Counted from the first letter of the stretch, positions 1 to 9,509 are shown. The stretch is DNA of 64,000 bases from Streptomyces fragilis (GCF_003112515.1 NZ_BEVZ01000002.1:310001-374000), one strand, 5' to 3'. Made by a program: numbers and translations. Notes: generated from the sequence alone by a model not told the origin.

Positions 1-1
1 C

Positions 2-946
2 TCCCGGCCCGCGCGGGACCCGATGACCGCCTGGGCCGTGCTCCCGCTGATCACCGACTCCCGGGAGGTGGGCTGCCTGGTCCTCGGTTACCGGGAGCTG
101 CGCCCGTTCCCGGTCGCCGAGCGCACCCTGCTGACCTCGCTGGCGGGCGTCATCGGCCTCGCCCTGGACCGGACCCTGACCACCGACACCGAGCACCGGC
201 TGGCGCTCGACCTCCAGTCCGTCCTGCTGCCCCGCCGGCTGCCGGTCGTCCCGGGCCTCGCCCTCGCCGCCCGCTACCTGCCCACCACACGCGGCTCCGG
301 GGTGGGCGGGGACTTCTACGACGTCATCCACCAGGAGGACGACGTGGGGGCGGCCGTCGCGGTCGGCGACGTGCAGGGCCACGACACGGAGGCCGCCGCG
401 CTGATGGGCCAGGTGCGCACCGCGGTCCGCGCCATCGCCGGCGCGCCGCCGGGCGAGGTGCTGGGGCGCACCAACCGGCTCCTGCTCACCCTCGACGCCG
501 AACGGTTCACGAGCTGCCTCTACGCCCACATCGATCCGGTCGCCCACCAGGTCCGGCTGGCCAACGCCGGACACGTCCCCCCGCTCCTGCGGCGCCCCGA
601 CGGCCGGACCGGCGCGGTGGATGTGCCGCCGGGGCTGGTGCTCGGCATCGACGGCGGTTTCGCCTACTCGACCACCACCCTGGACTTCCCCGCGGGATCG
701 GTGCTGGCCCTCTACACCGACGGCCTGGTGGAGAAGCCGGACACGATGATCGACGACAGCGTCGGCGACCTGGCCCGGACACTCGCCGAGGCGGACGTGA
801 CCGACCTGGACGCGGCCGCGGAGACCCTGCTGCGCCACGCCTACGACTCGGGTCCCCGCTACGACGACATCGCCCTGCTGCTCATCAGGGCCGAGGACCG
901 GCCGACGGCCCGTCCCGGCGCGGCCGGCGTCCGCCGCACGCCCTGA
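2..946 (+). CDS. PP2C/SpoIIE-family serine phosphatase with GAF remnant (5' end outside window)
   Basis: The frame is open back to the first bases, so the true start lies outside the window; an internal ATG at 23 is unlikely to be the start. The first ~50 residues look like the end of a GAF domain (VGCLVLGY, then a helix ending LALDR). A SpoIIE/PP2C phosphatase domain follows, with the family's metal-binding and core motifs: VGGDFYD, GDVQGHD, LYTDGLVE and YDDIALLL. GAF-SpoIIE proteins in Streptomyces are usually anti-anti-sigma factor phosphatases in stress or developmental signalling. No anti-sigma or STAS partner is visible downstream. The phosphatase call is secure; the substrate is unknown. 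Confidence 0.9.
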   Translation, partial: SRPARDPMTAWAVLPLITDSREVGCLVLGYRELRPFPVAERTLLTSLAGVIGLALDRTLTTDTEHRLALDLQSVLLPRRLPVVPGLALAARYLPTTRGSGVGGDFYDVIHQEDDVGAAVAVGDVQGHDTEAAALMGQVRTAVRAIAGAPPGEVLGRTNRLLLTLDAERFTSCLYAHIDPVAHQVRLANAGHVPPLLRRPDGRTGAVDVPPGLVLGIDGGFAYSTTTLDFPAGSVLALYTDGLVEKPDTMIDDSVGDLARTLAEADVTDLDAAAETLLRHAYDSGPRYDDIALLLIRAEDRPTARPGAAGVRRTP

Positions 947-1063
947 CCCGCGCCGGACCCGGCCGCACGCCCGGCGTTAGCCCGTCCGCCGCGCCCGGGG
1001 TGCCGCGCACCGGCCCGCACCGCACGCTCGGGGGAGCGGACGTCACGGCGGAGGGACCGAGGC

Positions 1064-1462
1064 ATGAACAGGCAGGCGGGCCCCGGCGGGAAGCAGTTGC
1101 TGGCGGCGAGCGGGACGACGTTCGCCGGCGTGCTGCTGGGCGTCTCGGGCACGGTGACGGTGCTGCAGGGCATCGCCGCGATCGCCGGCGACGACGTGTA
1201 CGGCCGGATCGGCGCCTACGTCTTCGAGTTCACCCTCACCGACTGGGGCGTGGTGCACCTGGTCCTCGGCGCGCTGCTGCTGGTGACCGGCATCGGGCTG
1301 CTGGGCGGCAAGGAGTGGGCCCGGGTGACCGGCCTGGTGCTCGCGGTGCTCAGCATCGTCGAGCAGTTCATGTTCCTGCCCTACGCACCGGTGTGGTCGG
1401 TGCTGCTCATCGCCCTGGACGTGTTCGTCATCTGGTCACTGGCCACCTACCGGCCGGCCTGA
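1064..1462 (+). CDS. Four-TM integral membrane protein, DUF7144-like
   Basis: A 132-residue protein with four hydrophobic segments (roughly residues 15-40, 60-80, 85-103 and 108-127) and a short charged N terminus. The pattern (GTxxVLQGIAAI, WGxxHLxLGALL, GKEWAR, SIxxFxFLPYxPxWS) matches small actinobacterial membrane proteins annotated as DUF7144; function is unknown. A GGAGGGACC ribosome site precedes the ATG. It stands alone, about 115 bases after the phosphatase and convergent with the next gene. Confidence 0.75.
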   Translation: MNRQAGPGGKQLLAASGTTFAGVLLGVSGTVTVLQGIAAIAGDDVYGRIGAYVFEFTLTDWGVVHLVLGALLLVTGIGLLGGKEWARVTGLVLAVLSIVEQFMFLPYAPVWSVLLIALDVFVIWSLATYRPA

Positions 1463-1527
1463 GCCGCCGCCCTCCGTCCGGTGCCGGCCGCCCCGGCCGG
1501 CGTCGGCCGCCGCACCCCGGGCCGGTG

Positions 1528-1800
1528 TCAGCCGCGCTCGCGGGAGTGGCCGAAGAAGACCCGGTAGACGATCAGCAGGACCAGCGCGCCACCGATCGCG
1601 GACACCCAGGTCGCCGGGTCGTAGAAGTCCTGGTCGACCGGACGGTCGAAGAAGCGGGCGGACAGCCACCCGCCGAGGAACGCGCCGATCACGCCGATGA
1701 CCGTGGTGCCGATCAGGCCGCCCGGATCGCGGCCCGGCATCAGGACCTTGGCGATCGCCCCGGCGACCAGCCCCAGCACCACCCACGCCACGACGCTCAT
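1528..1800 (-). CDS. GlsB/YeaQ/YmgE family stress-response membrane protein
   Basis: A 90-residue protein. The N terminus (MSVVAWVVLGLVAGAIAK) and Gly-rich membrane segments (GGLIGTTVIGVIGAFLGGWL) are typical of the transglycosylase-associated/GlsB family, which is linked to general and envelope stress in Gram-positive bacteria. The ATG at 1800 was chosen because GGAGG lies 8-10 bases upstream; longer readings add an Arg/Pro-rich stretch unlike the family. A family-specific extra loop (FFDRPVDQDFYDPATW) precedes the last membrane segment. It is divergent from the PfkB kinase. Confidence 0.85.
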   Translation of the reverse strand: MSVVAWVVLGLVAGAIAKVLMPGRDPGGLIGTTVIGVIGAFLGGWLSARFFDRPVDQDFYDPATWVSAIGGALVLLIVYRVFFGHSRERG

Positions 1801-1892
1801 GTCCGGCTTCCTCCGCATTTCCGTCCCGTCCGGCCTCGCGGCCGTACGGGGTACCTGCCCAGCGACGCGGCAGGTCACGCCAGGATGGGCCC

Positions 1893-2801
1893 ATGGAGCG
1901 AACCAAGGACGACCTCGACGTACTGGTCCTCGGCGGCGCGGGCGTGGACACCATCGTGTACGTGCCCGAACTGCCCCTGCCGGACGCGGACAGCCGGCTG
2001 GTGCAGGGGGTGCTGGCACGGGCCGGGCACACCGGCGACTTCGTGGCGCTGGGCCTGAACCGCCTCGGCCTGAAGGTCCACCACCTCGACGTGGTGGGCG
2101 ACGACCCCGAGGGCGAACTGGTCCGCGCCTTCCACCGCGAGCACGGCATCGCGCTCACCGCGCCGCACGCCCCCCACGGCACCCGGCGGGCCGTCAACCT
2201 GGTCGGCCCGGACGGCCGCCGGGCCTCCCTCTACGACGGCAGCCGGGGTGGCGGGCACTACCCCGAGGAGACGGTCGCCGCCCACGCGGGGCGCGCCCGG
2301 CACGCGCACGTCTCCATCACCCAGCCCGCCGCGGACGCCCTGCCGGTGCTGCGGCGGGCGGGCGTCACCGTCTCCACCGACCTGCACGACTGGGACGGCG
2401 AGGCCGCCCACCACCTGCCGTTCGCGCTCGCCGCCGACCTGGTGTTCCTCTCCGCCGCCGCCCTCCCCGCCGACCCCCGGCCGACCATGCGCCGGATCGC
2501 CGAGGAGGGCCGGGCGCGGGTGGTGGTGGTCACCGCCGGGGCCCAGGGCGCGCTGCAGCTGGCCGACGGCACGATCAGCCGGATCGCCCCGGCCGTCCCG
2601 CCCGCGCCGGTGGTCGACTCCAACGGCGCGGGGGACGCCTTCGCCGCGGGCTACCTGTACGGCTGGCTGCGCGGCGACGACGCCGAGCGGTGCGGACGCC
2701 TCGGCGCGGTCGCCGGCGCCCACGCCTGCACCGTGCCGGCCACCGTCGCGGACGCGGTCGACGAGACCACGCTGCTGCGCGCCGCCGAGGCCGCGCACTG
2801 A
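1893..2801 (+). CDS. PfkB/ribokinase-family carbohydrate kinase
   Basis: A 302-residue protein. The N terminus (VLVLGGAGVDTIVYV) and the C-terminal PfkB signature with its catalytic base (DSNGAGDAFAAGYLYG, near residue 245) identify an ATP-dependent sugar or nucleoside kinase of the ribokinase superfamily. The Gly-rich substrate loop near residue 40 is replaced by ARAGHTGDFVALGL, so the substrate cannot be read from sequence. It is divergent from the GlsB-like gene, with 92 bases between starts. The downstream mrp operon begins 172 bases later and probably has its own promoter. Confidence 0.88.
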   Translation: MERTKDDLDVLVLGGAGVDTIVYVPELPLPDADSRLVQGVLARAGHTGDFVALGLNRLGLKVHHLDVVGDDPEGELVRAFHREHGIALTAPHAPHGTRRAVNLVGPDGRRASLYDGSRGGGHYPEETVAAHAGRARHAHVSITQPAADALPVLRRAGVTVSTDLHDWDGEAAHHLPFALAADLVFLSAAALPADPRPTMRRIAEEGRARVVVVTAGAQGALQLADGTISRIAPAVPPAPVVDSNGAGDAFAAGYLYGWLRGDDAERCGRLGAVAGAHACTVPATVADAVDETTLLRAAEAAH

Positions 2802-2973
2802 GCCGCCGGGTCGCCGCCCGCTCCGGCCGGGCCCACGCGGCCCGCTGACGGGTCCTCCGGCGGGGGAGGGGGCTGAGCCATCCAGGGCAGTGCGGCAGGC
2901 GGCGCGAGGTCAGGGCGTTAAGGCTGGGGCGATCAGGGAACCGGAGGCACACTGCCCAGCGCCCGGAGGTCGC

Positions 2974-5925
2974 GTGCTCGTCGTCGTGCTCTCGCAGCTG
3001 GCGTGCGCCGCCGTGCTGCCCGCTGCCGCCCGGCGTATCGGCCGGGGGGTGTGGGCGGTCGCCGCCCTCGTCCTCGCCGGCTCGCTCGCCTGGCTGCTCA
3101 CCCGCACGGCCTCCGTGCTGGACGGCACGACGTACACCGAGACCTACGCCTGGTCCCCGGCGCTCGGCCTGGAGATCGCGCTCCGCCTGGACCCCCTGTC
3201 CCTGATGATGGCCCTGGTGGTCACCGGCGTCGGCGTCGCCGTGATGACGTACGCCGCCTCCTACCACCACCTCGGCCACGGCCGGGAGGCCGGACTGCTC
3301 CTGGCGTTCGCCGCGGTGATGCTGGGTCTGGTCCTCGCCGACCACCTGCTGCTGCTCTACGTCTTCTGGGAACTGACCTCCGTCGCCTCCTTCCTGCTGA
3401 TCGCCGGGCGACGGGAGGGCGGCGACCGGCAGCGGGCCGCCGAGCAGGCCCTGCTCACCACCGTCGCCGCCGGTCTGGCCATGCTGCTCGGCATGGTGAT
3501 GCTCGGCCAGGCGGCCGGCACCTACCGGATCTCCGCCCTGCTCGCCGACCCGCCGCCCCCCGGCGCGACGGTGACCTGCGCCCTGGTCCTGATCCTGGTC
3601 GGCGCGTTCGCCAAGTCCGCCCAGTTCCCCCTGCACGCCTGGCTGCCCGCCGCGATGGCCGCCCCCACCTCGGTCAGCGCCTACCTGCACGCGGCGACCA
3701 TGGTGAAGGCCGGCGTCTACCTGGTCGCCCGGCTCGCCCCCGGCTTCGCGGAGACCACCGGCTGGCGGCCACTGGTCCTCACGGTCGGCCTGTACACCCT
3801 GGTGGTCGGCGCCTGGCGGGCGCTGCGCGAGACCGACATGAAGCGGCTGCTGGCCTACGGCACGGTCAGCGAACTGGGCATGATGATCGCCCTCTTCGGC
3901 ATGGGCACCCGCACCGGCGCGCTCGCCGGGGCGGTGCTGCTGCTCTCCCACGCGCTGTTCAAGGGCGCGCTGTTCATGGTGGTCGGCATCGTCGACCACC
4001 AGACCGGCACCCGCGACCTCAGGGAGCTGTCCGGCCTGGGCCGGGCGCTGCCGGTCCTCGCGGGGGTGGCCCTGCTGGCCGGGGCGTCGATGGCCAAGCT
4101 GCCGCCGACGATCGGCTGGATCGCCCAGGACGGCGCCCTGGAGGCCATGCTGCACGGCCACATCACCGGTGAGGCGTGGGCGACGGCCGCCCTCTGCCTG
4201 GGCTCGGTGTTCACCGTCACCTACACCGCCCGCTTCCTGCAGGGCGGCTTCGCGGTCAAACGCGACCGCGGCCCCTCCGGAGCGGTCGAGGCGCCCCGGC
4301 CCCTCTTCCTCGCCCCGGCCGCCGCGCTCGCCGTGCTCGGGCTGGTGGCCGGCGTCGGCTACCCGGCGGTGGACGCGCTGACCGCGCCGTACGCCGACCG
4401 GTACCCCGCGACCGGCAAGCCCTTCCACGCCGAGCTCTGGCACGGCTGGACCCTCGGCGTGTGGCTGGCGCTGCTGATCGTGGTGCTCGGTCTCGCCCTG
4501 CACGCCGCCCGCCGGCCGTTCTCCCGGCTGCTGCGCCGCCTTCCCCGGCTGCCCGACGCGGAGTGGTGCTACCGGCGCACCATGGTCGCCCTGCACCACG
4601 GCGCCGTGGTGCTCACCCGGTACACCCAGGTCGGTTCGCTCCCGCTCTACCTGAGCGCCATCCTGATCACCGTCGTCCTGCTGCCGTCGATCGCGGTGCT
4701 GCACGAGATGCCGCCGCTGCACGAGATCCGCGCCTGGTGGACGCCGGCCGAACTGCCCCTCGCGCTCACCGTGCTGATCGCCGCCGCCGGCGCCGCGGTG
4801 ATCAAGCACCGGCTCGCCGCCGTCCTGGTCACCGGCGCCGTCGGCTACGCCGTGGCCGGGCTGTTCGTGGTGCAGGGCGCGCCCGACCTGGCGCTCACCC
4901 AGTTCCTGGTCGAGTCGCTCACCCTGGTCGTGGTGGTCCTGGTGCTGCGCCGGATGCCGTCGCGCTTCACCCCCGCCTCCGGCACCGCGCTGGGACGCTG
5001 GACCCGGGCCGCGGTGGCCGTCCTGGTCGGGGTGTTCGTCGCCGGGTTCGCGCTGACCGCCCCTCAGGGACGGCAGAACGCCGGGCCGGCCGGCGAGTAC
5101 CTGCGCCGGGTCGGCGAGACCGGCGGCCAGAACGTCGTCAACGCGATCATCGTGGACTTCCGCGCCCTGGACACCATGGGCGAGATCGCCGTCCTGATGG
5201 TCACCGCCCTCGGCGTCATCAGCCTGATCCGGCTGGGCACCCGTCAGGACGAGCCCCGGCAGGACGCGTCCGCGCAGGACGGCGACGGCAAGGACCGGTC
5301 CGCGCGGGACGAAGCCGCGGGCGACGAGGACGGGACGGGCCGGCGCCCCGGGCCCGACGGCGCCGCGGACCCCTCCGACTTCCCCGCCGCCGCCCGCTGG
5401 GACGAGCCCCGCGAGCACTGGCTGCCCGGCAGCACCGACCTGCTCGGCGCCGAACGCTCGGTGCTGATGGAGGTCGTCACCCGGCTGCTGTTCCCCTCCA
5501 TCCTCGTCGTCTCGCTCTTCCTGCTGCTCTCCGGCCACTACCGCCCCGGCGGCGGGTTCGCGGGCGGGCTGGTCGCCGGACAGGCGTACATCCTGCGCTA
5601 CGTGGTCGCCGGGGCCGGCGACGTCGAGCGCGCCGTCCCGCTGCGCCCCGGCCACCTGATCGGCACCGGCCTGACCCTCGCCGCCGTCACCGGCCTCACC
5701 CCGCTCGCCTTCGGACGGCCCCCGCTGACCAGCACCCTGTGGACCTGGCACCTGCCGGTGCTCGGCCAGGTGAAGAGCAGCAGCAGTCTCGTCTTCGACA
5801 TCGGCGTCTACCTGCTCATCCTGGGAGTGATCCTGACCCTGCTCTCCGCCGCAGGCACCTCCCTGCGCGCCCCCGTGCCCCAGCTCGGCACCGGAACCGG
5901 CACGGTGGGAGGGAGGCGCCCGTGA
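2974..5925 (+). CDS. mrpA: Mrp-type Na+/H+ antiporter subunit A fused to subunit B domain
   Basis: A 983-residue polytopic membrane protein. Residues ~100-400 are the proton-conducting NuoL/MrpA domain, with FWELTSVASFLLI near 131, the Lys-containing FAKSAQFPLHAWLPAAM segment near 214 and LFKGALFM near 323. A DUF4040/MnhA C-terminal domain lies near 612-670 (GAPDLALTQFLVESL). After a charged Asp/Glu-rich linker (~757-819) comes an MnhB domain (~824-970; SGHYRPGGGFAGGL). There is no separate mrpB, so this is the fused A/B form common in actinobacteria. The GTG at 2974 follows GGAGGT with short spacing; GTG 2986 is an alternative. It is the first gene of a six-cistron operon for Na+ and pH homeostasis. 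Confidence 0.93.
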   Translation: MLVVVLSQLACAAVLPAAARRIGRGVWAVAALVLAGSLAWLLTRTASVLDGTTYTETYAWSPALGLEIALRLDPLSLMMALVVTGVGVAVMTYAASYHHLGHGREAGLLLAFAAVMLGLVLADHLLLLYVFWELTSVASFLLIAGRREGGDRQRAAEQALLTTVAAGLAMLLGMVMLGQAAGTYRISALLADPPPPGATVTCALVLILVGAFAKSAQFPLHAWLPAAMAAPTSVSAYLHAATMVKAGVYLVARLAPGFAETTGWRPLVLTVGLYTLVVGAWRALRETDMKRLLAYGTVSELGMMIALFGMGTRTGALAGAVLLLSHALFKGALFMVVGIVDHQTGTRDLRELSGLGRALPVLAGVALLAGASMAKLPPTIGWIAQDGALEAMLHGHITGEAWATAALCLGSVFTVTYTARFLQGGFAVKRDRGPSGAVEAPRPLFLAPAAALAVLGLVAGVGYPAVDALTAPYADRYPATGKPFHAELWHGWTLGVWLALLIVVLGLALHAARRPFSRLLRRLPRLPDAEWCYRRTMVALHHGAVVLTRYTQVGSLPLYLSAILITVVLLPSIAVLHEMPPLHEIRAWWTPAELPLALTVLIAAAGAAVIKHRLAAVLVTGAVGYAVAGLFVVQGAPDLALTQFLVESLTLVVVVLVLRRMPSRFTPASGTALGRWTRAAVAVLVGVFVAGFALTAPQGRQNAGPAGEYLRRVGETGGQNVVNAIIVDFRALDTMGEIAVLMVTALGVISLIRLGTRQDEPRQDASAQDGDGKDRSARDEAAGDEDGTGRRPGPDGAADPSDFPAAARWDEPREHWLPGSTDLLGAERSVLMEVVTRLLFPSILVVSLFLLLSGHYRPGGGFAGGLVAGQAYILRYVVAGAGDVERAVPLRPGHLIGTGLTLAAVTGLTPLAFGRPPLTSTLWTWHLPVLGQVKSSSSLVFDIGVYLLILGVILTLLSAAGTSLRAPVPQLGTGTGTVGGRRP

Positions 5926-6350
5926 GAAGCCTCGACCTCACCATGGCGCTGGTCGTCGGCGGCCTGTTCACGGCCGGCGTCCACCTGCTGCTGCAGCGCT
6001 CGCTGATGCGCGTCGTGCTCGGCATCATCCTGCTCGGCCACGGTGCCAACCTGCTGCTCCTGGAGGCCGGCGGACCGCTCGGCGACCCGCCCATCACCGC
6101 CGGCGGCCCCGACGTCGACGTCTCCGCCCACTCCGACCCGCTGCCGCAGGCCATGGCGCTCACCGCCATCGTCATCACCTTCGGCGTCACCACCTTCCTG
6201 CTCGCCCTCTCCCACCGCTCGTGGCGGCTCACCGGCCACGACGAGGTGCAGAACGACCCGGAGGACCGGCGGATCGGCGACGTGGCGGAGCGCGCCGACG
6301 ACGACCCCACTCCGCACCTGCCGACCGACGACCGGGGAGACGCCGGATGA
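5922..6350 (+). CDS. mrpC: Mrp antiporter subunit C
   Basis: A 142-residue, three-TM NuoK-like subunit. Its GTG overlaps the mrpA stop (GTGA) and a GGGAGG site lies just upstream. The family motif GIILLGHGANLLLLEAGG and the second membrane block (PLPQAMALTAIVITFGVTTFLLAL) are clear. The last ~35 residues form an acidic, charged cytoplasmic tail. It is essential to the hetero-oligomeric Mrp complex and probably co-translated with mrpA. Confidence 0.93.
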   Translation: MRSLDLTMALVVGGLFTAGVHLLLQRSLMRVVLGIILLGHGANLLLLEAGGPLGDPPITAGGPDVDVSAHSDPLPQAMALTAIVITFGVTTFLLALSHRSWRLTGHDEVQNDPEDRRIGDVAERADDDPTPHLPTDDRGDAG

Positions 6351-7867
6351 TCCTCGCCCTCGTCGCCGTCCCCGTGCTGGTCCCGCTGCTCGCGGCCGGT
6401 CTCTCGCTGATCGTGTCCGCCAGCACCGACCGGCAGCGCACCGTCACCCTCACCGCGCTCGCCCTCGTCCTGGCCGACGCCGTCGCCCTGCTGGTGGTGG
6501 TCGAGCGGGACGGCACCGTGGTGGTCGCCGCCGGGGACTGGGCGCCGCCGGTGGGCATCGTGCTGGTCGCCGACCTGCTCGCCACCATGCTGCTGGCGCT
6601 GGCCGTGCTGGTCGCCCTGGCGGTGCTGCTCTTCGCCGTCGGGCAGGACAACGCCGACCGCGGACCGGGCATCACCGTGCCCTACCACCCGTCCTACCTG
6701 GTACTGGTGGCCGGGATCGCGCTGGCCTTCCTGGCGGGCGACCTGTTCAACCTGTTCGTCGCCTTCGAGATGCTGCTCTCCGCGTCCTACGTGCTGATCA
6801 CCCTCGACGCGGGCCCCGGGCGGGTGCGCGCCGGCATGACGTACGTCATCACCAGCCTCACCTCCTCGCTGCTGTTCATCACCGCGCTCGGCCTGGTCTA
6901 CTCGGCCGCCGGCACCGTCAACCTCGCCGACCTCGCCGTCCAGGCGGAGCGCCTGCCGCCCGGACTGCGCACCGCGCTCAGCCTGATGCTGCTGGTGGTC
7001 TTCGGCATCAAGGCCGCCGTCGTCCCGCTGCATTTCTGGCTGCCCGACAGCTATCCCACCGCGCCCGCCCCGATCACCGCCGTCTTCGCCGCGCTGCTCA
7101 CCAAGGTCGGCGTGTACGCGATGGTGCGCACCGAGAGCCTGGTCTTCCCGCGGGAGGGCGCCTGGTGGGTGGCGACCGTGCTGGCGGTGGCGACCATGCT
7201 GGTCGGCATCCTCGGCGCCGTCGCCCAGGACGACATCAACCGCCTGCTGTCGTTCACCCTGGTCGGCCACGTCGGCTTCATGATCTTCGGCCTGGCGCTC
7301 TCCGACGTCGCCGGGCTGACCGGCACCATCCTCTACATCCTCCACCACATCACCGTGCAGGCCACCCTCTTCCTGGTGGCCGGCCTGATCGTCAACGCCG
7401 CCGGGACGGCCGAGCTCTCCCGCATGGAACGGGGCGAGGGCGCCCGCCGGGTGCACCCGCTCACCGGGCTGCTCTTCCTGATCGGCGCGCTCAGCATGGC
7501 CGGCGTGCCGCCGCTGTCCGGCTTCATCGCCAAGTTCGCGCTGCTGCGGGCCGCCGCCGCGCACGGCGGCGTCGCGGCCTGGCTGCTGGCCGGAGCCGGC
7601 CTGGTCACCAGCATCCTGACGCTGTACGCCATGGTCCGGGTGTGGCGCGGGGCGTTCGCCCCCGGGCAGGGCGACCCGCTCCCGCTGCGGGGCCGGCCCG
7701 GCATGATGCTGACCATGTCCGCGGCCGTCGCCATGGGACTGACCGGCCTCGGCCTCGCGGTGGCCGCGGGCCCGCTGGCCGACCTGGGGGAGCGCGCCGC
7801 CACCGAACTGGTGGAGCCGGGCGGATACCGCACGGCCGTGCTGACCGGGGAGCGTGAGGGCCGGTGA
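6347..7867 (+). CDS. mrpD: Mrp antiporter subunit D (NuoM/N-like)
   Basis: A 506-residue polytopic subunit. The ATG overlaps the mrpC stop (ATGA). The antiporter-core motifs are present: FVAFEMLLSASYVLI with the conserved membrane Glu, KAAVVPLHFWLPDSYPTAP with the conserved Lys, and LTKVGVYAMVR. With MrpA it is expected to form the proton- and cation-translocating part of the complex, as in the complex I antiporter-like subunits. Confidence 0.94.
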   Translation: MILALVAVPVLVPLLAAGLSLIVSASTDRQRTVTLTALALVLADAVALLVVVERDGTVVVAAGDWAPPVGIVLVADLLATMLLALAVLVALAVLLFAVGQDNADRGPGITVPYHPSYLVLVAGIALAFLAGDLFNLFVAFEMLLSASYVLITLDAGPGRVRAGMTYVITSLTSSLLFITALGLVYSAAGTVNLADLAVQAERLPPGLRTALSLMLLVVFGIKAAVVPLHFWLPDSYPTAPAPITAVFAALLTKVGVYAMVRTESLVFPREGAWWVATVLAVATMLVGILGAVAQDDINRLLSFTLVGHVGFMIFGLALSDVAGLTGTILYILHHITVQATLFLVAGLIVNAAGTAELSRMERGEGARRVHPLTGLLFLIGALSMAGVPPLSGFIAKFALLRAAAAHGGVAAWLLAGAGLVTSILTLYAMVRVWRGAFAPGQGDPLPLRGRPGMMLTMSAAVAMGLTGLGLAVAAGPLADLGERAATELVEPGGYRTAVLTGEREGR

Positions 7868-8433
7868 ACCGCCCCGTGCTGCGCCGGCTGCCCGCTCTGC
7901 TGTGGCTATGGCTGCTGTGGGTCCTGCTCTGGTCCACGCCCAGCGCGCTGGTGATCGTCGGCGGCCTGCTCGTCGCCCTGTCGGTACTCGCGGTCTCGCG
8001 CTTCCCGGGCGTCTCCCGGCAGATCACGGTGCGACCGCTGCGGCTGCTCGCCCTGTGCTGGCGGCTGGTCGCCAACCTCGTCGTCTCCGCCACCGCGGTC
8101 GCCTGGGCGGCCGTGCGGCACGGCCCCAGGGTGCGGGCCGCGATCGTGGAGATGCCGCTCGACGCGGACAGCGACCTGCTGGTGACCCTGGCGACGCTCC
8201 TGACCAACGTCTCGCCCGGCAGCCTGGTCCTGGAGATCGACCGCCGCGGCGGCGTGCTCTACGTCCACGTCCTGCTGGTCGTCGCCTCCGGCGAGGCGGG
8301 GGAGGCCCGCCGCAAACTGCTCGCCAACGAGCGCCGCCTGGTGGCCGCGCTGGGACGCGACGACCCGGACGACGTGCCACCGCTGCCGCCTCCGCCCCCG
8401 TCCACACCCCCGTCACGGAAGGACGACGCGTGA
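7864..8433 (+). CDS. mrpE: Mrp antiporter subunit E
   Basis: A 189-residue membrane protein starting at a GTG that overlaps the mrpD stop. There are two N-terminal membrane segments, then the conserved soluble part with TLLTNVSPGSLVLEID and LYVHVL, diagnostic of MnhE. A Pro-rich C-terminal tail (residues ~170-185) is extra to the family core. It sits in the standard mrp gene order. Confidence 0.92.
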   Translation: MNRPVLRRLPALLWLWLLWVLLWSTPSALVIVGGLLVALSVLAVSRFPGVSRQITVRPLRLLALCWRLVANLVVSATAVAWAAVRHGPRVRAAIVEMPLDADSDLLVTLATLLTNVSPGSLVLEIDRRGGVLYVHVLLVVASGEAGEARRKLLANERRLVAALGRDDPDDVPPLPPPPPSTPPSRKDDA

Positions 8434-8696
8434 CCGCCGTCTACTACGTCGTGTTCGCCCTGCTCGGCCTCTCGTCCCTGCTGACCGTGGTGCGGCTGGT
8501 GAGAGGGCCGGGGGTGCTGGACCGCATCGTCACCCTGGACGTGCTGGTGACCCTGTTCGCGGCCGGCATCGCCGCGGAGGCCGCGCGGCGCGAGGACGGC
8601 ACGGGGCTGCCGGTGCTGCTCGCCGTCACCCTGCTGGCCTTCGTCGGCTCGGTCACCGCGGCCCACCTGGTGGAGAAGCGGGAGGGCATGCGGTGA
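8430..8696 (+). CDS. mrpF: Mrp antiporter subunit F
   Basis: An 88-residue, three-TM subunit whose GTG overlaps the mrpE stop. The motif RLVRGPGVLDRIVTLDVLVT is the MnhF/MrpF signature, with the conserved Asp in the second membrane segment. The upstream GGAAGGACGACGC supplies a plausible ribosome site inside the mrpE tail. Confidence 0.92.
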   Translation: MTAVYYVVFALLGLSSLLTVVRLVRGPGVLDRIVTLDVLVTLFAAGIAAEAARREDGTGLPVLLAVTLLAFVGSVTAAHLVEKREGMR

Positions 8697-9055
8697 GCGT
8701 CGTCCTGGACGTGGTCTCGGCTGTGCTGCTGATCGGCGGGGCGCTGTTCTGCCTGCTGGCCTCGGTCGGCGTGCTCCGCTTCCCCGACGCGGTGTGCCGG
8801 CTGCACGCCGCGGCCAAGGCGCAGACGCTGGGGCTGCTGATGATCCTGCTGGGCGCCGCCCTGCAGAACGCGCCCCGGTACGCGGTACCGCTGGCCCTGG
8901 TCGCGCTGTTCCAGCTGCTCACCATCCCGGTGACCGGGCAGATCGTCGGCCGCACCGCCTACCGGACCTCGTCGCTGTCCGAGGCCTCGCTCACCGAGGA
9001 CGCGCTGGCCCGCCGGGTGCCGCCGGAGGAGCGGCTGCCGAGCCCGGACGACTGA
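8693..9055 (+). CDS. mrpG: Mrp antiporter subunit G, last gene of the operon
   Basis: A 120-residue, three-TM MnhG-family protein whose GTG overlaps the mrpF stop. The signature SVGVLRFPDAVCRLHAAAKA is clear. The polar C terminus (~residues 95-120) extends a little beyond the family core. All five junctions in mrpA-G are 4-base overlaps, so expression is tightly coupled. Confidence 0.92.
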   Translation: MSVVLDVVSAVLLIGGALFCLLASVGVLRFPDAVCRLHAAAKAQTLGLLMILLGAALQNAPRYAVPLALVALFQLLTIPVTGQIVGRTAYRTSSLSEASLTEDALARRVPPEERLPSPDD

Positions 9056-9173
9056 CCGGCTCGGCGGGGCGTGCCGGGTAAGGCCAGGCAGGCCCGGGGG
9101 TTGCTCGGTGTGCGGGCCGCCCGTGCGGCGAGGCGTGCCGGACGGGCCGGGGCGCGGGCCGCCGGAGGGGCCG

Positions 9174-9401
9174 TCAGGCCCTGTCAGCCGGGTGGCCCGG
9201 TGCCGCGGCGTCGCGGGGGACGACCTCGCCCTGGACCACCTTCGGCTCGCCGGGTGCGGGCTCGTCCTTCAGCGCGCGCGACTCCGCCTTGAGGATGCGG
9301 GCCGACTTGCCCGCCGAACGGACCACGTCGGGCAGCCGCTTCGCCGCGAGGACGGCGGCGACGACGAGCAGGAGGAGGGCGAGCTCGCTCAGTCCGAACA
9401 T
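9174..9401 (-). CDS. TatA/E-like twin-arginine translocase component or TatA-fold small protein
   Basis: A 75-residue protein with one N-terminal membrane segment (FGLSELALLLLVVAAVL), then an amphipathic helix (KRLPDVVRSAGKSARILKAE) and a charged tail, which is the TatA architecture. The usual Phe-Gly pair before the amphipathic helix is replaced by Ala-Ala, and no tatB or tatC is adjacent. It may therefore be an accessory TatA paralogue and not the main one. It is convergent with the end of the mrp operon. Confidence 0.75.
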   Translation of the reverse strand: MFGLSELALLLLVVAAVLAAKRLPDVVRSAGKSARILKAESRALKDEPAPGEPKVVQGEVVPRDAAAPGHPADRA

Positions 9402-9509
9402 GGGGTTCCGTTCTGTGATCGGTGGGGCGGGCAGGGGACCGCGCCGTCGGAGAATGTACCCGGCGACGTCCTCCCTGCCTACGCCCCGTCCGCGTGCCGG
9501 GGCGTGCCC

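Noticed and set aside
2575..5751. Very long minus-strand open frame opposite mrpA
   Set aside because: Composition is Gln/Gly/Asp/His-rich with no domain, a typical antisense shadow of a GC-rich membrane gene; mrpA itself has clear family motifs and coupled neighbours.
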